Numbered from the stretch's first letter, positions 44,801 through 59,800 are shown. The stretch is 64,000 nucleotides of DNA from Melieria omissa (GCA_963971225.1 OZ020269.1:83986450-84050449); one strand, 5' to 3'. Notes: a model not told the origin generated them from the sequence alone. Made by a program: numbers and translations.

Positions 44801-47800
44801 GATAGTAGTAGAGTTTATTAAAAATCATTAAATTACATCGATAACGACCGAAAGCGTTTTCTATTTGCAATACATTTTTTTGTCTTATATATTTGAATTC
44901 AACACTTGTTGAAAAAATTAAAATGTTTTTTTAAAATAAATGATTGATGGTTATCGGAAAATTAAATTTTTAACTTGACACTCTTCATGAATACCAGCAA
45001 ATTTCTCAACTTGTATTCTTTCCCCACTCTTCTTCTTCTCATTTTTTAATAACTACAGTCGTGTCTGGATATAGTGAACTAATTATTGCAAGGCCTGTTC
45101 ACAGTATTGAGGTTGTTCACTATATCAAGGTTAACATTTTTGTTCAAAAACTCGTTTTATTTGCTCAAAAAACACTTTTTGTTTTTTGTTTAAAATTTTT
45201 TTTCAATATTTTGGGTGTTCACTATATCGAGCTGTTCACTATATCGGGTGTTCACTATACCCAGACACGACTGTATTTTGTTTTCACCATACGCGCGATG
45301 TGAATACAATTAAATACACTTTTTACACACAGACACACACACGCAAACTTAAGATTAAAAAACGTTTAAAAAACGCTGTTGGATGACTAGAACTCACTGC
45401 ATGGGCCAAACTATAAGTAATCGTTCAACTAACGCGTCGATTTAGCGTGAAAGCGAAATTCACAAAGTAATTAGAACCGCACACAGCTGGACGAATGCCG
45501 GCAAATTAAAAGGCGATTTTTACGCAAATGAGAGCTGGCAGTCCCAGTCGACAGGAAGCGAGTGAAATAAGTGCAGAACTACGAAAACTGTTGTACCTTC
45601 TGGCACTGACAAACAAAAGAAAAGTGCAAATGTATGGTTGTTGTTTAAACGAAAGTGAAAAGTGCGAGGCCAGACATGTTCGAAAGTAAAAGCGATTTGT
45701 GCGCTTTTGCACTTTGCTGCCGAGCAGTTACCGAGCGCGCAGTTACCCGCTGGCAGTGTGGCAGATCTGCGCTTTGGCAGATTTTACAGCGTGTGCGGGG
45801 GTGTGATGGCCACACCACATTACGGGATTGAGCGTTATGGAATACGAACACGCGTGCTAACCGGCGGAACACAAAGCCAGGTCGGCAAGTTTTAACCCTT
45901 TAACGCGCCATATTAATTTACCATTCAATTCGCACAGCATTTACTTCAATACACACTCAACTGAAACCATAACTAATTGATACACAATTTTGCCCATAAA
46001 AAACATAAATTTGGCACACTGTTTTCACAGTTTCCTTCAAGTGTTACGTTGACTTTCGTTTTAGTTGTGGTTTCGTAGCAAAACTCACCAAAAACAACCA
46101 AATACACACAATTACTCAATACATTCTACAATAGTTTAACAACAACGCAGCACACAACAACAAACAATTTAACCGTTTCGGGCGTACGCAAAAATTCACG
46201 TTGACAGCGCACCGCACAGGCCAACGACCAAACGTAATTTGTGTGGGGCCGCAAAAGTTGCCAAAAGCCCGTTGGAGCTGTGCTGGCACTTGGCTACAAT
46301 TGCCGCGGCACATGCATACACTCGCGTGCGTATGTGTGTGTGTGTGTGTATGGGCAATGCGAGTGAGCAGGCAAGGTCAATACTGGGCACGTCATTGGGG
46401 CGCGCAGGGCGGCAGGGCCGCATTGCTTTGTGGCAAAGAAGGATACTTAATTGTGGGAAATGTTAATTGTGCGATTGCCGCATAAGTACAATGCATGTTA
46501 TTGGTTTGCATGTAGTGTTATTGTTGTTGTTTTGTTTGTATGTTGTTGTTTTCGATTTTTTTGGCAGGGCAAATAGTGCACGTCAGCTAACCGAATTAAG
46601 CACTTGGCATGTGAAAAGTGGCCACATTGCTGAGGGAAAAATGCTTCGAATGGTTTTGTTTGGAACGAAGCCTGCAGCTGACATGGAAAGCCTGGCGAGT
46701 ACACTGAAAATAATTGTAAATGTTAAATGCTCAGCTGCCACATTGGGAACCAGGGATTGCAATCCCGGAGCAGATTTACAATCCCGAAATTCTCTGGACT
46801 GAAAATTACAGTTCAGGGATCCCAAAATTTTTTCGGGATTGAATATATTATTTTAAAGAACTAAATCAGACGAACTTTCAATCAAATTAATTTTTTTGTA
46901 TTAATTACAACTCTGTGTTCTTACCTAAAAAACTATAAACAAAATATTCCTGACAAACAACCTAATACTTTAAATACTGTTAATTTTCATATAGTATTTG
47001 GAAGTTTTAGCATCGGTTTCCGCAATTTACAAATTAGTCAAATTCGGTATGAATAATATTAATAATTTAAGTTTAGCTATAACTTTAACTCAAACTTATA
47101 TCAGATGTTTCTTTTTTCAACCGTCTTATTTACGCCCTTTTGACCGAAGTCTCGGGATTGCGGGATTGCAATTTCCAATGGGCACCTCTCTTCTATATCT
47201 GTTGTTATATGGAGAAGTAGCTCAAGTCCAAAATTGAAGTTTTGAAACACATATCTTATCTTATCGTTTAAAATCTGTTACTTAACATAATGATAATAAT
47301 TTTTTGGAGATGAAAGGATGGAAGAATTTTTTAAAATGCATGAAAAACATTTAAATGTCTTGACGTCTAAAAAACTGCCAACCCAACAATAACTCAATTC
47401 TCTCTCATGTCGACTTAAGCTACTCTTCCATATGACCTTAGATATACATACATACATATACATAAATGTATTGATTTAAGTTCAGCACAGATATATTTTG
47501 CCAGAAAAACTTTGAAAATTTTATTCTAAAGCATCCCAAAATCAATCCTGATAATTAGAATTATATTAAATTAAAAGTGAAAACAATATGAATGAATTTA
47601 ACTCTCTGGGTCCCCAAAAACTTTTTCTGTAGACATCTTAAACTAAAAAAGAATTTCTAAACCGCATTTTATGGTTTTTTAACTAATTATTTCTACTTTG
47701 AAAGTAAATGACTTTTTACAAACTTGAGAAATTAAGACCTAATAGATTAAAAATTTTTCATAAATTTTTTTAGTTCTTGAGGTAAATTCTCAATTGTTTT

Positions 47801-50800
47801 ATTTTTGATTGAACGATAGGACCCTTTTGTGTTTTAAAGGGGGAGAACTATTCGCTTTAGTTGACTGATTCAGGTAGTTGTGAGTGAAATAAAGAATAAA
47901 TTTAACATTAACATTACTGCAGGTAGTGGTAGTGGAATTTGGAGAACGACCCAAACTTATTGATATCACGATTTGCTTAGCATTTCGCTAAGTTCTATGG
48001 CTCATTATGGCTCGAAATTCATACAGGATACACAACAATTTTGAGATTCAACAAGACGACGCCATAAACCACACGACGCGACATATTTTGGGTTAATTTG
48101 AAGAAAAATAAAAGGAAATGCATTTTTACGATTTTGTAATTGTGAACTAACCTTCACCTGGACCTTTTTGTTTTCAGAAACTACACAAAAGACCACAATC
48201 CTTATGACAGGAGTAAGAGCCCAAATGTGCCAAATCTCTCTGGTACAAAATATGGTTTCAAATGGTATTAGTCTCAAAATTTGTACGCAAAACCCTCTCA
48301 AAATGAAATCCTGTGTACCTGTCATTGCCCAAAATGTAAATTTAAGTTCTTTGTTTTGCATTTATATTTCTAAGCGAGTTTTTTTGTACCTTAATTATTT
48401 GAACATCTATTTGGATCTTACTACGATTGGATCTTACTACGATTGGATCTTAATAGGATCCATTATTGATTCACACAAAAGTGTTCAAAAATAATAAGAA
48501 AAACAACATTGTTTTCTGTAACAAACACCAAACTAATTTGTAGAACTTTCAATATTTAAAGTGTAAACACTTGAACAACACTTGACTCGAAATTATCTTT
48601 TGTCACAAATTTAAAATTTTAAATTTAAAATTTCTTTTCGATTGTGTTTTTATGGTTGTAACTGTTTGCTTTTTCTTATCAATACACTCTCAAGTTTTTC
48701 CTCCCAACTGATGTTAGTTCAAAACTGGGCAGTCTCGTTTTTATAGGCATTTAAGTATTCCTTATCGATCTAATTTAATGAATACAAAACGTTTTTGTCT
48801 ATTAGTTTATAACACTTGTAATAGTGTAAGAAAAACCACAAATAATCTGTCCTTGAAATGTTATGTGTACTTTTACAAAAATTATGTAAAATTTCCTTAA
48901 AATCTCTCTCGGTGTACTCAGCTAGAAGCGTAATTGCTGTTGGTCGGCCGGGTCCGACTGGGCATTGGAATGTCATTTGCGCGGGGCATTTGTACCACTT
49001 AAACCGACCATCAAATTGAAAATGGCTTACCGCTCGAATTATATTAAATTGCACTCGACTGCCTGGAACGATAAATACCTGAAGAAGAATTTGTCCGCGT
49101 CGGCAAACTCTTGCGGCAGGTCAACGTGGAAAATCACCGAATTCTTGTTTTTACCCTTTTTCTGAATCATTTTCGCGACGCACGCTCGCACTCGATGGCG
49201 TTGCTATGCAGTGCGCCAAAACGACGGCCGGGTCACTTCGGTCCGGGCAGTGGCCGGTTTGGGGAATTTTTGCGGAAAATCACGCAGCCGAAATTATACA
49301 CGAATCGTAGTCGCGACAGTGCTCGCAATTACGCGACTAATGGGCACCGAGTTTCTTTTTTTTTGTGCACTTTTAAAACGTTACTTCATGCTTGGGGAAT
49401 TTTGGAAACTTCGTTGTGCCGATACTGATAATTCGCAGTCAAGGCGAGATTTGTGCAACTGCACTTGCAACTCCTGCCACCTGGTTTCGTCGACTGACTG
49501 AGCGCCCAAGCGACCAACGACCGTTGCCGTATGACGCCAACACACTCCCAGCTGTCGTGTTGTGTTGTCGTGCGACGCGGCGCGATTGTCCAGCCAAAAC
49601 TGATTTGTTATTGCTGCCTGTTAAGCCAGCGGAGCGCTAGCCGAAACTGTTTCTCGAAAGCCGCACAGCCCGCACGCCACATAAGTCGCCTCGCGGCTCA
49701 ATAGTTGGCCCACTTTGCTCTCGTACCGTCCCGCACCGCACCGCATTGCTGATGTTTCCTTTCGAAAATTTATTCAAGTGATTTTCCATATCGCCACCGC
49801 GCACAATGTAAACATGAAGGACGGAGCGGCATACTAGCGAGCGGATATCCTTTCGAGGAGGCGAGGCACGCGGGCGTGTAGAAGGCAGAGCGCCGAAGGA
49901 GTTGTGGGACGCTTGAAGAAGGCAGGAAGCGGGTCTCGCAACCAGGGCGGCAGCTATTGGCTCCACACGGCACGACGCTTTGCAACGTATTGACGCATTA
50001 TGAGTGGCCACGCCACGTCACGCCAGCCGACCGACGAACTCTCAAGACGCGCCACTCATGCGGTGCGGCCTACACTCGGAGAAAAGCAGCACCAGTGTGG
50101 GGAAAAATGGCAGGAGACTCGTGCGAAAGTCGAATGATTTTGCGCCATCGGATTTGTTCGCCATTCTTCGAGCTGTCGATTTTTTTTCGCGTGCGGTGAG
50201 GGAATTTAACGATTTCAAGGACTTTGAAAGTAGTGGAAATGCATTTTTTTTCTGAATTATGTTGACGTGATTTGGACTCAGGTGACTATTTGTGGCTAGA
50301 TTTGCCGAAATGCTATATTTTGCTTCTCAAATTCATGAGTGGCCGCAGTGAAGCGATACTTGTTGGAAAGACAGCTTGGAAATTCCACTAACTCCAAAAT
50401 ATGCCCATTTCTTAATGTTAAAATTATAAATTTTAAGTTAAACTTGTGATCTTAAATATTCTAAAATAATAAACTTTGAATCTCATAAATTTGAACCTGA
50501 GAATGTGAGTTCTGAAATGAGAATTCGACTTCTAGAAATAATCCCCGTGAAAGCACCAAACACATTGAAGACAGCAGCAACACGGCCACATCTGTCAAAA
50601 TGTAGGTTAGGTTAGGTTAGGTTAGGTTAGGTTAGGTTAGGTTAGGTTACGGAAGAGGTGTGTACGGCAAGCACTTCCACTCGGAGACCCTGTTGGGTTC
50701 GTTGTGAATCCCTTCAATTTCAGAGAAACCGGAATCCCTGTAGATCCAGAACGTAGAACTACAAATTATTTTGACGACTTCAAGACCACCGACGATGATG

Positions 50801-53800
50801 GCGGCCATCGTCTATTTCGTTGCTTCAAAACATATATTTTTAATTAAATCAAGTATGTAGTTAACACACGAAGAGGACTGAAGGCGACGCGTCTTTTCAC
50901 TGATGTATTCAATGTGTTTGGGCCATAAAGCATAACAAAATCTATAAAAAAAAGACTAAAATTTTCAGGCCAGAAACAATTTTGTCTCATTTGAATTGAT
51001 CTCTGTCTGATTTCGAATTGTATTTTGAGCCCTCAAATTTAAGGACTTAATTGAGTGATTGAATAGAATTAAAACATTTAAAAGATTTGCATTAAATTAC
51101 AATTTGATTTTCAAATATTTTTCAAAATATTAGTGACAAATGAAATCTCAAAACATGGACTTGAACTCTGATACATAACAATTGTTTTGGAGTAGATTCA
51201 ATGACAAAATTCCAACACAACACTGTCTGTCATGCGGCCCAACTAACCAGACATAGAATTACCGCGTCCTATGGCCCTTCATGTAAAAGTACTTAATTTT
51301 GATTGCCGCACGGCCATGTCGTGGGGTCGCCAATATTGCGGCCGAAAGAAGCTGGTGGCCAGAGGGGGGTTGAAGAAACGTGGTTTGCCGCTACATGTCG
51401 ACTGGCAATAAAAGCGGCAAACGTAGCTTATCGCGTTGTTGGATTATAATAATTGCAAATTTCTTTTAAATGTGCATAAATCTGTGCGCGGCGAGGGGAG
51501 CCCCACTGCGGACTCGCTGCACGAATGCACATGTGAAGCGTCGCCGAGCCGCACGAAAACTCCTTGGACAGCGATTCTACACTCAGCGAAAAGTACGAGC
51601 GGTTGCGGGAGTGCGGTCGCCTCTTGGCTCGTCTCGATGAATTATTTATGAGCGAGAAGTGGAAGTCGTGGCGGCGATTTTACAAATTATTGGAATTTTG
51701 CATTTTTGACCTTTAAGTTATGATGGTCATGGACGGCTAGACGATTTATATTTTTGAATTGAGCAATGCAGAAACCCGGCCGGAATGAGACAGGTGAAAA
51801 CCGGAATTACAGAAGCAGACTGTCGATTTTTTATTCTTCTTTAAAAGCTGATTCAAGATTTTGTAGCTGAGATGTTCGTTTTTCTCAGCTGTCTCACTAA
51901 ACTGGGTGATACTGTTTTGTATTTTTAATGTTTTCATTGGCTGATGTGTCATCCGTTTACAAGTGATTGGCTTACAAAAACAAATACAACACAATATCGG
52001 CTGGCTGTATGCTGTTCCTCTTGTTTAACTCTTTCAGTCACAATGTTTAATATATTAGACTAAAGCCCATACAATTCATACAGCCCGGTTTATTTTTATG
52101 TCGGAAAGGGTTGAGGCAAATGAAACGGGAACCGAGATTGCTCCCAGCTTGCCGACTCGATTTTGAGGTAAGATACGCCATCAACCTTAACCTTGACCTT
52201 AATTTTTATACGATGTTGTTTTCAAACAGTATTAGAGCCAATAAAGTTGACTTCCAAAGTCAAATGTGAGTGTTTCATTCGAAAACGTTTTGTATGTTTT
52301 GAATCAAGGAAACGTTGCATTTGAGCGTAGAATTATATAAGATTAGATTAGTTTAGATTAGATTAGATTAGATTAGATTAGATTAGATTAGATTAGATTA
52401 GATTAGATTAGATTAGATTAGATTAGATTAGATTAGATTAGATTAGATTAGATTAGATTAGATTAGATTAGATTAGATTAGATTAGATTAGATTAGATTA
52501 GATTAGATTAGATTAGATTAGATTAGATTAGATTAGATTAGATTAGATTAGATTAGATTAGATTAGATTAGATTAGATTAGATTAGATTAGATTAGATTA
52601 GATTAGATTAGATTAGATTAGATTAGATTAGATTAGATTAGATTAGATTAGATTAGATTAGATTAGATTAGATTAGATTAGATTAGATTAGATTAGATTA
52701 GATTAGATTAGATTAGATTAGATTAGATTAGATTAGATTAGATTAGATTAGATTAGATTAGATTAGATTAGATTAGATTAGATTAGATTAGATTAGATTA
52801 GATTAGATTAGATTAGATTAGATTAGATTAGATTAGATTAGATTAGATTAGATTAGATTAGATTAGATTAGATTAGATTAGATTAGATTAGATTAGATTA
52901 GATTAGATTAGATTAGATTAGATTAGATTAGATTAGATTAGATTAGATTAGATTAGATTAGATTAGATTAGATTATATTAGATTATATTAGATTAGATTA
53001 GATTAGATTTGATTAGATTAGATTAGATTAGATTAGATTAGATTAGATTAGATTAGATTAGATTAGATTAGATTAGATTAGATTAGATTAGATTAAAAAC
53101 AATGGTTGTGGATCAGCGACACATTGCAATCAGAGTTGATGTGGATCAGACAATGTTTGAATTGTAATGTTACACAATACCTGAGAATCAGTAAGAGATC
53201 GCATTGGGTGTAAAACACTAACTTAGTTCATGTTCATCAATCATATACTCGTATCACAGAGGTAACATTGATCGCACATGGGCATCAGTGAAATGTTTCG
53301 GCTTATAGGATCAGTGACACATCACAGTTGATGTGAATTAGAAACATCTGTCTGGTTTTAAACATTCGATACATGAATGCATAGTAAATCCCAAACGACC
53401 ATATATTTCTTTTCCATCATGAGTCACATACAATTTTAATATGCAACAAGGAGAAACCATGCAAATCTGCTGCACGATCATTAAACGCCAACAAAATCGT
53501 TTCGAAAGATTAGCCAAGTGCAACTGGCATTCGTAGCTCGCTAAGTGTACATTTGTTATGCAAATTAAAAAAATCGTACAATTTAAAAAAATTCCATACT
53601 TGCATTTTGCAAAATTATAGTACAACAACAACTGCATGCGAGAAGCGTGAGCAATAATTTTATTTTATAAAAAGAAAGCAAAGAAAGTGTAATAATTCAA
53701 ATGTTGGAAATATTTGATTCAGAAAACAATTTCATGTAATTTTTAATGGAAAACATGCAAACTTTTTGTTGATAGCTGCAAAAATGCGTGTGTGATGAAT

Positions 53801-56800
53801 AAATCATACACAGTCATGTCGGAGAAAGCGAAAAGTGTGTCGCAAAAGTTGCGCTGTTGTCGAGCATTGCACACGTCACGCCATTTTGCACGCTGTGGAC
53901 GGGAGTACAACAACCCAAATTGTTGCAGATTCATTCAAGGCAACCCAAGGTAACAAGCAACACTCGTGTGTGTGTGTGTGGCCTTAAAGGCAAATAAAGT
54001 AAATGTTGGGGACATAACATGTTACGTGTGTTTGTGTGTGTGTGTGTAACCAATGGAAATCTGGGTCACCTATGAGTGACTAATTAAAAATCGCTGATTT
54101 ATGGCGAACGATTAAAAATGGCACTCAAATTAATGTGCAAAAATGTCAACAATTCCTTGTGGGCGCAATAGCAACATGAGAGCGCCGGATGGGGCCTGAC
54201 TCGGTTTCGGTGGGCGGGATGTTTAACATAGTGCGGCGACATTTGGTAAGTGACGTTGTAAAATGTGTTAATTGGTTTCTTAATGGCATGTTGACAGCTG
54301 CTTTTTATTAATGAATTGTTGCAGAAGGAAGAGAGAAGCGCATACACTCTGCTTTTTAGGGATTTCCCCAAAGTTCAACGAAAATTAAGAAAAATAATTT
54401 TACAGAGCAACAGAAGTAATAGGATGAAAGGAAATTTTATATTCTTCAAGAAGATAAAATTAAGTTTTGTATTTTTACATACTTCAAGATTTCAAATCTA
54501 GGAGATGGTATCTATAACAAGGCAGCACCCAGCGGCTTCATTTGCGTGGTTATATCGATTTCATGAACTATGAAACCGCATCGAAAAGTACATTCAATGG
54601 CCAGTGAAGGACGGCTTTGGCTAAGAAAGAACCAATTGAGAACATGTCTTATCACAAAAAACCGCTAACGAGTTGCTATGGGAGAGTTCAATAAGTGCAA
54701 AGCAGTTACGCTACTGGATGTTTTACGCGATATGGTAGGAGGTTCGTAACTCAGTCTAATCTACTTGGAAAATTAAATAAAGTTTTTGAATATCTTTAAC
54801 CGCTGAGACCACTGAACGACCTCCAGATAGATTGGCCAAAGAATGAAAGATATAATTTAAGAAAATATTACGGCAAATATGCAGAAAAAATATTAAAAAT
54901 AAAAAAAAAATTTAAATCCAAACACGATTTCAAAAACTCTCTTAACTCTATGCTATTAAAATCGGAGATTGGTGATAAAGCATTAGAAGATCTAGCAATC
55001 GAAAACTTGGTTTGAGGATTTGTGATGAAACATAAGAAGGGTTTTTATCATCGTCGGGATTAAGGTTAATTGATGGAAAGTGGTGTTGGGAGAACCATTT
55101 ATAAGAATACCATGCCATCGCTTAGCCTGACTGGATAACGAATAAACATATATTTCCATAAATATTTCAACAACATTTAAACATTGTCAGGGAACTTTTC
55201 ATTTCGTAGCCCTAAACATTTACTTGAAAATAACCCCAAAAAAAGACAATATTTATAGTAAAGAGTATGGTTTTCAAAAGGGGAATCAATGAAAAATAAT
55301 TGAGTAAAAAATTGAGATTCAAATTTTAAAGAATTTCTTCAACTCTGCAAAACTAAAATGGATAATTTTTGATGAAATATGAGGTATTTCCCAGCCTTTG
55401 GCGAAACCTTGACTGTACAGAATAATAAGAAAAGACATTAGGAAACCTGGTACTGAAAGAAGTCTAAGTCTAAACAGAAAGATTGATCGGAGAACTAAAT
55501 AAAGTCTTATAATTTTGCATATGTATGGATGAGATCCATTTTCTGACGCTATGCGATCTTTTGAGATTCATTAAAGAATCCAAGAAATTCTTGCAGGAAT
55601 ACGAGTAGCCTTCCCTTCCCTACCACTTCCTTTCTTTCTCTCTTTCTTGCATCTTCCATCTTCCTTTTCTTCATCATCCAACCAGGCAACTATGTTCACC
55701 TCTCGTTTAACTCAGCCGCGGTATTATTCAGCTACTCAAAAGGTTTAACACTTTTCAAAGCTTTTTTCACTTCCTGTATGTACTTAAATCTCTTGTAGAA
55801 CCCATCAAAGTTAAAATCACGAGACCATTTGGCTCTCGACTTAAAATCATAAAATTTCGTTCCTTTGGTTAGCTTTCATAACGGTTGCAATAGCTGAATC
55901 TTGTTTTGAATTTATACAAATCAGTGTCTCACTTACCCGCTGCCCGCTGTTGAGCCTCCTTGTCCGTCCGGCGAACGCCTTTTAATTTCATCGTCAGCGC
56001 CATTTGTGCGCCCGTCGCCACGCATCGCCAACGCATCCTGTGCCGTTTCACCGGCAACGGCCGCGTTCAGTGCGCCGTCGGCCGCCTTGTCCGCGATGTC
56101 GTATTCGTAATTCTGGAAATTTGCACTTTCACAGTCAACTTCTGGCAAAACTGATATAGCACGTGCACTAACCCGTTCGGCTGCGGCGGCGGCAGCATCG
56201 GCACCTCCGGCCGTTGCCATACCACTGCCGGTAGCAGCGACTTGCGCCTGACCGGCGGCATTCAAAACGGAAACGTCCGCTTCGATGGGCTGTGTGGGCG
56301 GCACTGGCGATTTTTGTGCTGTTCCTGCGGTTGCCTGACTTTTCGCTGTCGGCGCCGCTGCCCCTTCGGCTGTGCCAGCGCGCGATACCGATTCACCATT
56401 CACACCTTTGCCACCTCTATTCTCCACCACTGTGGCAACGCTCGACGTGGGCGAGCCGGCGCTATCGGACATGCGACCCACATCGCTCTCGAGATTTTTC
56501 AAGTCGCTGAGATTTTCGTGTATGGTTTTGTGTATTTCATCCGTTGCCTCCGTGACAGTCTTTTGTACGTTCTCCAACGTTTTTTGCGATTTCTCCAAAA
56601 TGGTAGCAGGCAGGGCGGCCACTTCCTCCGATGTCATCAGCTGACCGCGACTGTTGACTTTGCGCAAAGGCGCCGGCTGACCTGAGAGTGTAAATAGAGC
56701 GTTTATTTTCGAAACATTCGCCAATTGCTGTCGTCATGAACTCACCTTTAGTCTCCGCGTCGGGCAACGTTTCCTCCGCGACAGCCGGCACCAGCGTCTT

Positions 56801-59800
56801 CTTGCTAAGATTGCTGTCAGAGCGCTTGAGGCTCAGCAAGCTCATTCGCGAGGCCATACGCACCAGCGACGTGTTTGACGGATGGCGTCGCATGCCGCTC
56901 GCACTGCTGCCGCTGCCGCTTGTTCCCGTGCCGCTGCCAGCTGCCACAGCTGTCGCCACCGCTGCCGTCGCCGCAGCTGCTTTGGCTGTGTCGATGACAC
57001 CTGTCGCGCTGCTAACAGCACCAACGCCGTTCTTTTTGGCCCCGCCGCCCGTTTCGGTTGCTTTCGCTGCCCCCTTCGCTTCGGCTGTTTTTGCCGCCGC
57101 CGCTGCACCTTTTGTAGCAGTTGGTCGTTTGTTATCGCCCGTTGCTGCCATCGAACCGCTTGTGCCCGATTTCTTTACGCTCATCGATGACGCCTCGCGC
57201 TTTATTGCTTTTGCCGCTCCTACTCCCGCCGCTTTCTTTTGCACATTCGACGCTTCGCGCCGCAAGTTGCTGCCGCCAGTCTTTTGTAGATTGCTCGGTT
57301 GCTTCTTCACCGCAGCCGCCTGCTTGCCCACCGACGATGGCGTACGCTTCACGCTTGACTCCGGTTTGCGCACCGACGTAGGTGCTTTTTTGGCACTTGG
57401 CGACTTCTTGCGTTGATTTGCGCCGCTCGCCATGGGCGACGGCTTACGCGCTTTTGCGGCCGTCTTGGCTTTGGTTGGTGAGCGCGTCTGTGCACGTCCG
57501 GCCGCTGCGACGTTTCGTCCGGCCGGTGAGCGTGCCGCTCGGCTGCTGCTGGTCGCGCGCAGCGGTATGCGCGAATTTGAACTGTGCCGCGAATCTGATT
57601 GCTCGCGCTGCGCTTTTCCGCGTCCGCGACTTGGCTGGCGACCTTTGGCGGGCGGACTCAGCGACTGACGGCGCGCCAACGGTCTGCGATTCGGTTGTGG
57701 ACTCAGCGATATGGATTTGCGACTTTTAGTTGGTGACGATGCGTCGATAGTGCGACCAGCGCTGGGCGAGACACTGTCGGCACGTGGCGTCGCCGCCATC
57801 GAGTGCGTACTGAGTCGTGAATTGGAGCGAGAATTTGCCAGTTCCTTGGCCTGTTCCATGCGCGAGTTTGGGCGCGAGGCTGCACGTGATATAGGCCGTG
57901 TCGAGGCGCGTGAAGTTGAGCGCGATGGCGTACGCGAATTCGCACCGGAGGCCGCTTGCGACTCGCTGCGTGCGGTGGCACGTGACGGCGTTCGGCTGGA
58001 GGTGGCACGTGATGTCAGCCCGGAGAGCGGCAGCTGCGCGGTGAAGTCTTTCAGCGGCGAATTGGAACGTGAGCTCAGGCGCGAGTTGGAGCGCGAGTTG
58101 CCCCGACTGCTGCTGCGTACCGGTATCTTCGAGAGCGAGTCGCGTCGTGCTGCGTTGTCCGAGTGCGTCTCGCAAGCGGCCAGCGAAGCAAGTGCCTCGC
58201 GTGCTGGGCTGGATGGTGCGCTGCTGTCCTTGTTCGGTGTGCCAATGATGGGTGACAGTGTTGTCGGCTTAGCAATCTTCGTGCGCGATGTCCGGCCACT
58301 TGTTAGCTGCAGGTTGTTGGGTGCACTTAGCGACGGGCGGCGCTTTGCCGTCGGTGCAAGCGCAGGCAGTATGGATTTGCGGCGTTGTGACAACGGTGGT
58401 GTTACGGAAGGACGTCTAAAGCTAAAGTCCGAGGTGGTAACAGTGCTCAGATTGGAGCTGCGTCTATCCGATGCAGTCAGTGTGGAACTGCGCCGTTCGG
58501 GCGACGTTGAGCTCGATCGGCGGCGCTTCTGCAGCGCGTTGTATGTAGAGCCGAGGAAAGGTTTGCGTCGATTTTCGAGGGACAAATCGTCCATGCTGGC
58601 CCAATTGGAGCGCAGCGGTATGTGCGACATGTCGGTACCGTTCACAATGCGCAGTAGACCCTTTTGCTTGCGCGTTGGATTGGGATTGGGTTTGAGTGGG
58701 CGTGGCAGCGCGCCCGGTGGTATGACGGCTGATTCGCGGCGTATGTCTAGCGCGGAGCGATGTAGTCGCGGTATGGCGGTGCGATAGGGGTCGGTGATGA
58801 GCGGCAGCATTTCGCAACTTCGCATTTTGTGTCCATCCGTCAGATCGGCGGACGGTGGCAGTGTTGAGTGACGTCGCATCGGAGTCGGCGTCGCGGTGGT
58901 CGATGGCAGTGGTGTGTCCTGCGAGGAAGTCAGCGACTCGCGATGGTGCAGTATGCCGCGCTGAGGCATTTTGTCCGGACTGCGGCGACCGCCCATGTTG
59001 AATTGCACCGAAGGGCGCGGCGAATCATTGGGGGGTATTTGATGTAGTTGTGGAAGCTGCGGCAGCCGAAGCTGTATGGATGATAGCGATTTGTGTTTGA
59101 GATGATAACGTGGTTTGGCTATGGGCTTTGTTGAAGTGTCCGACAGCAACGATGTCTTGGATGGGGTACGCTGTGGTGCGGCATACGAGGAGGGACTTTG
59201 CGTACACGATGACTGCGGCGACTTGGCGGTGATGATGGTGAAGGCGGTCTTCTTGTGCAGTCGCGGCTGTTCGACTCTGCAAAAAGTTGGCATTTAAAAG
59301 TGAAGCTACAACAATACGTAGGGAACGTTACCTATAGTCGCTACCGGTGGCTACCGAATCCGTAATTATCACAGGTGACATTTCGCGCTTGATCGACTTG
59401 GTCTCCTCGGAGGCTTCAGTCTCTTCCTGTATTGGTGTGGGTAACTCGGGTGGCGGCGCGGCGGGCGGCAGTGGAATGGGAAAAGTTGGACCCAAACTGT
59501 CGATGGAACTGTTGAGTCGTTGCTGCGGGTATTGTGTTGGTTGGGGCGAGAACAGCAAATCGTGTTCGATTTCACGCAGGCGCGAGGGTGACGGATCGGG
59601 AGGCCGCGCGGGTGGTGTCAGCGCATCGAGCGACACTGTTGGATGCTCGAGCACCTGTGTGGTGTTGAGCACCCTTTCCTCCCCGCTGCTGGAGCCATTG
59701 GAATCGTTTATCATGGCAGCCACCGGTGACTGGTGCATTGGCATTTCATCGCGTTTGATGGACATGACATTCTTTGAACTGGGTCGCAGTCTGGGAATCT

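Noticed and set aside
49160..50250. Protein-coding gene in the GC-rich patch of the stum intron
   Set aside because: Open frames overlap on both strands, none is recognisable and none has splice or start-context support.
50604..50649. True telomeric DNA
   Set aside because: Only nine units, in the middle of a gene, in an order of insects without TTAGG telomeres.
52341..53095. CRISPR-like or spacer-containing array
   Set aside because: The unit is a plain pentamer without spacers.
56842..58787. Long plus-strand and other-frame reading frames opposite stum
   Set aside because: They are antisense or shifted readings of the GC-rich, low-complexity stum exon. Only the minus-strand frame joins its neighbours by splice sites and phase.
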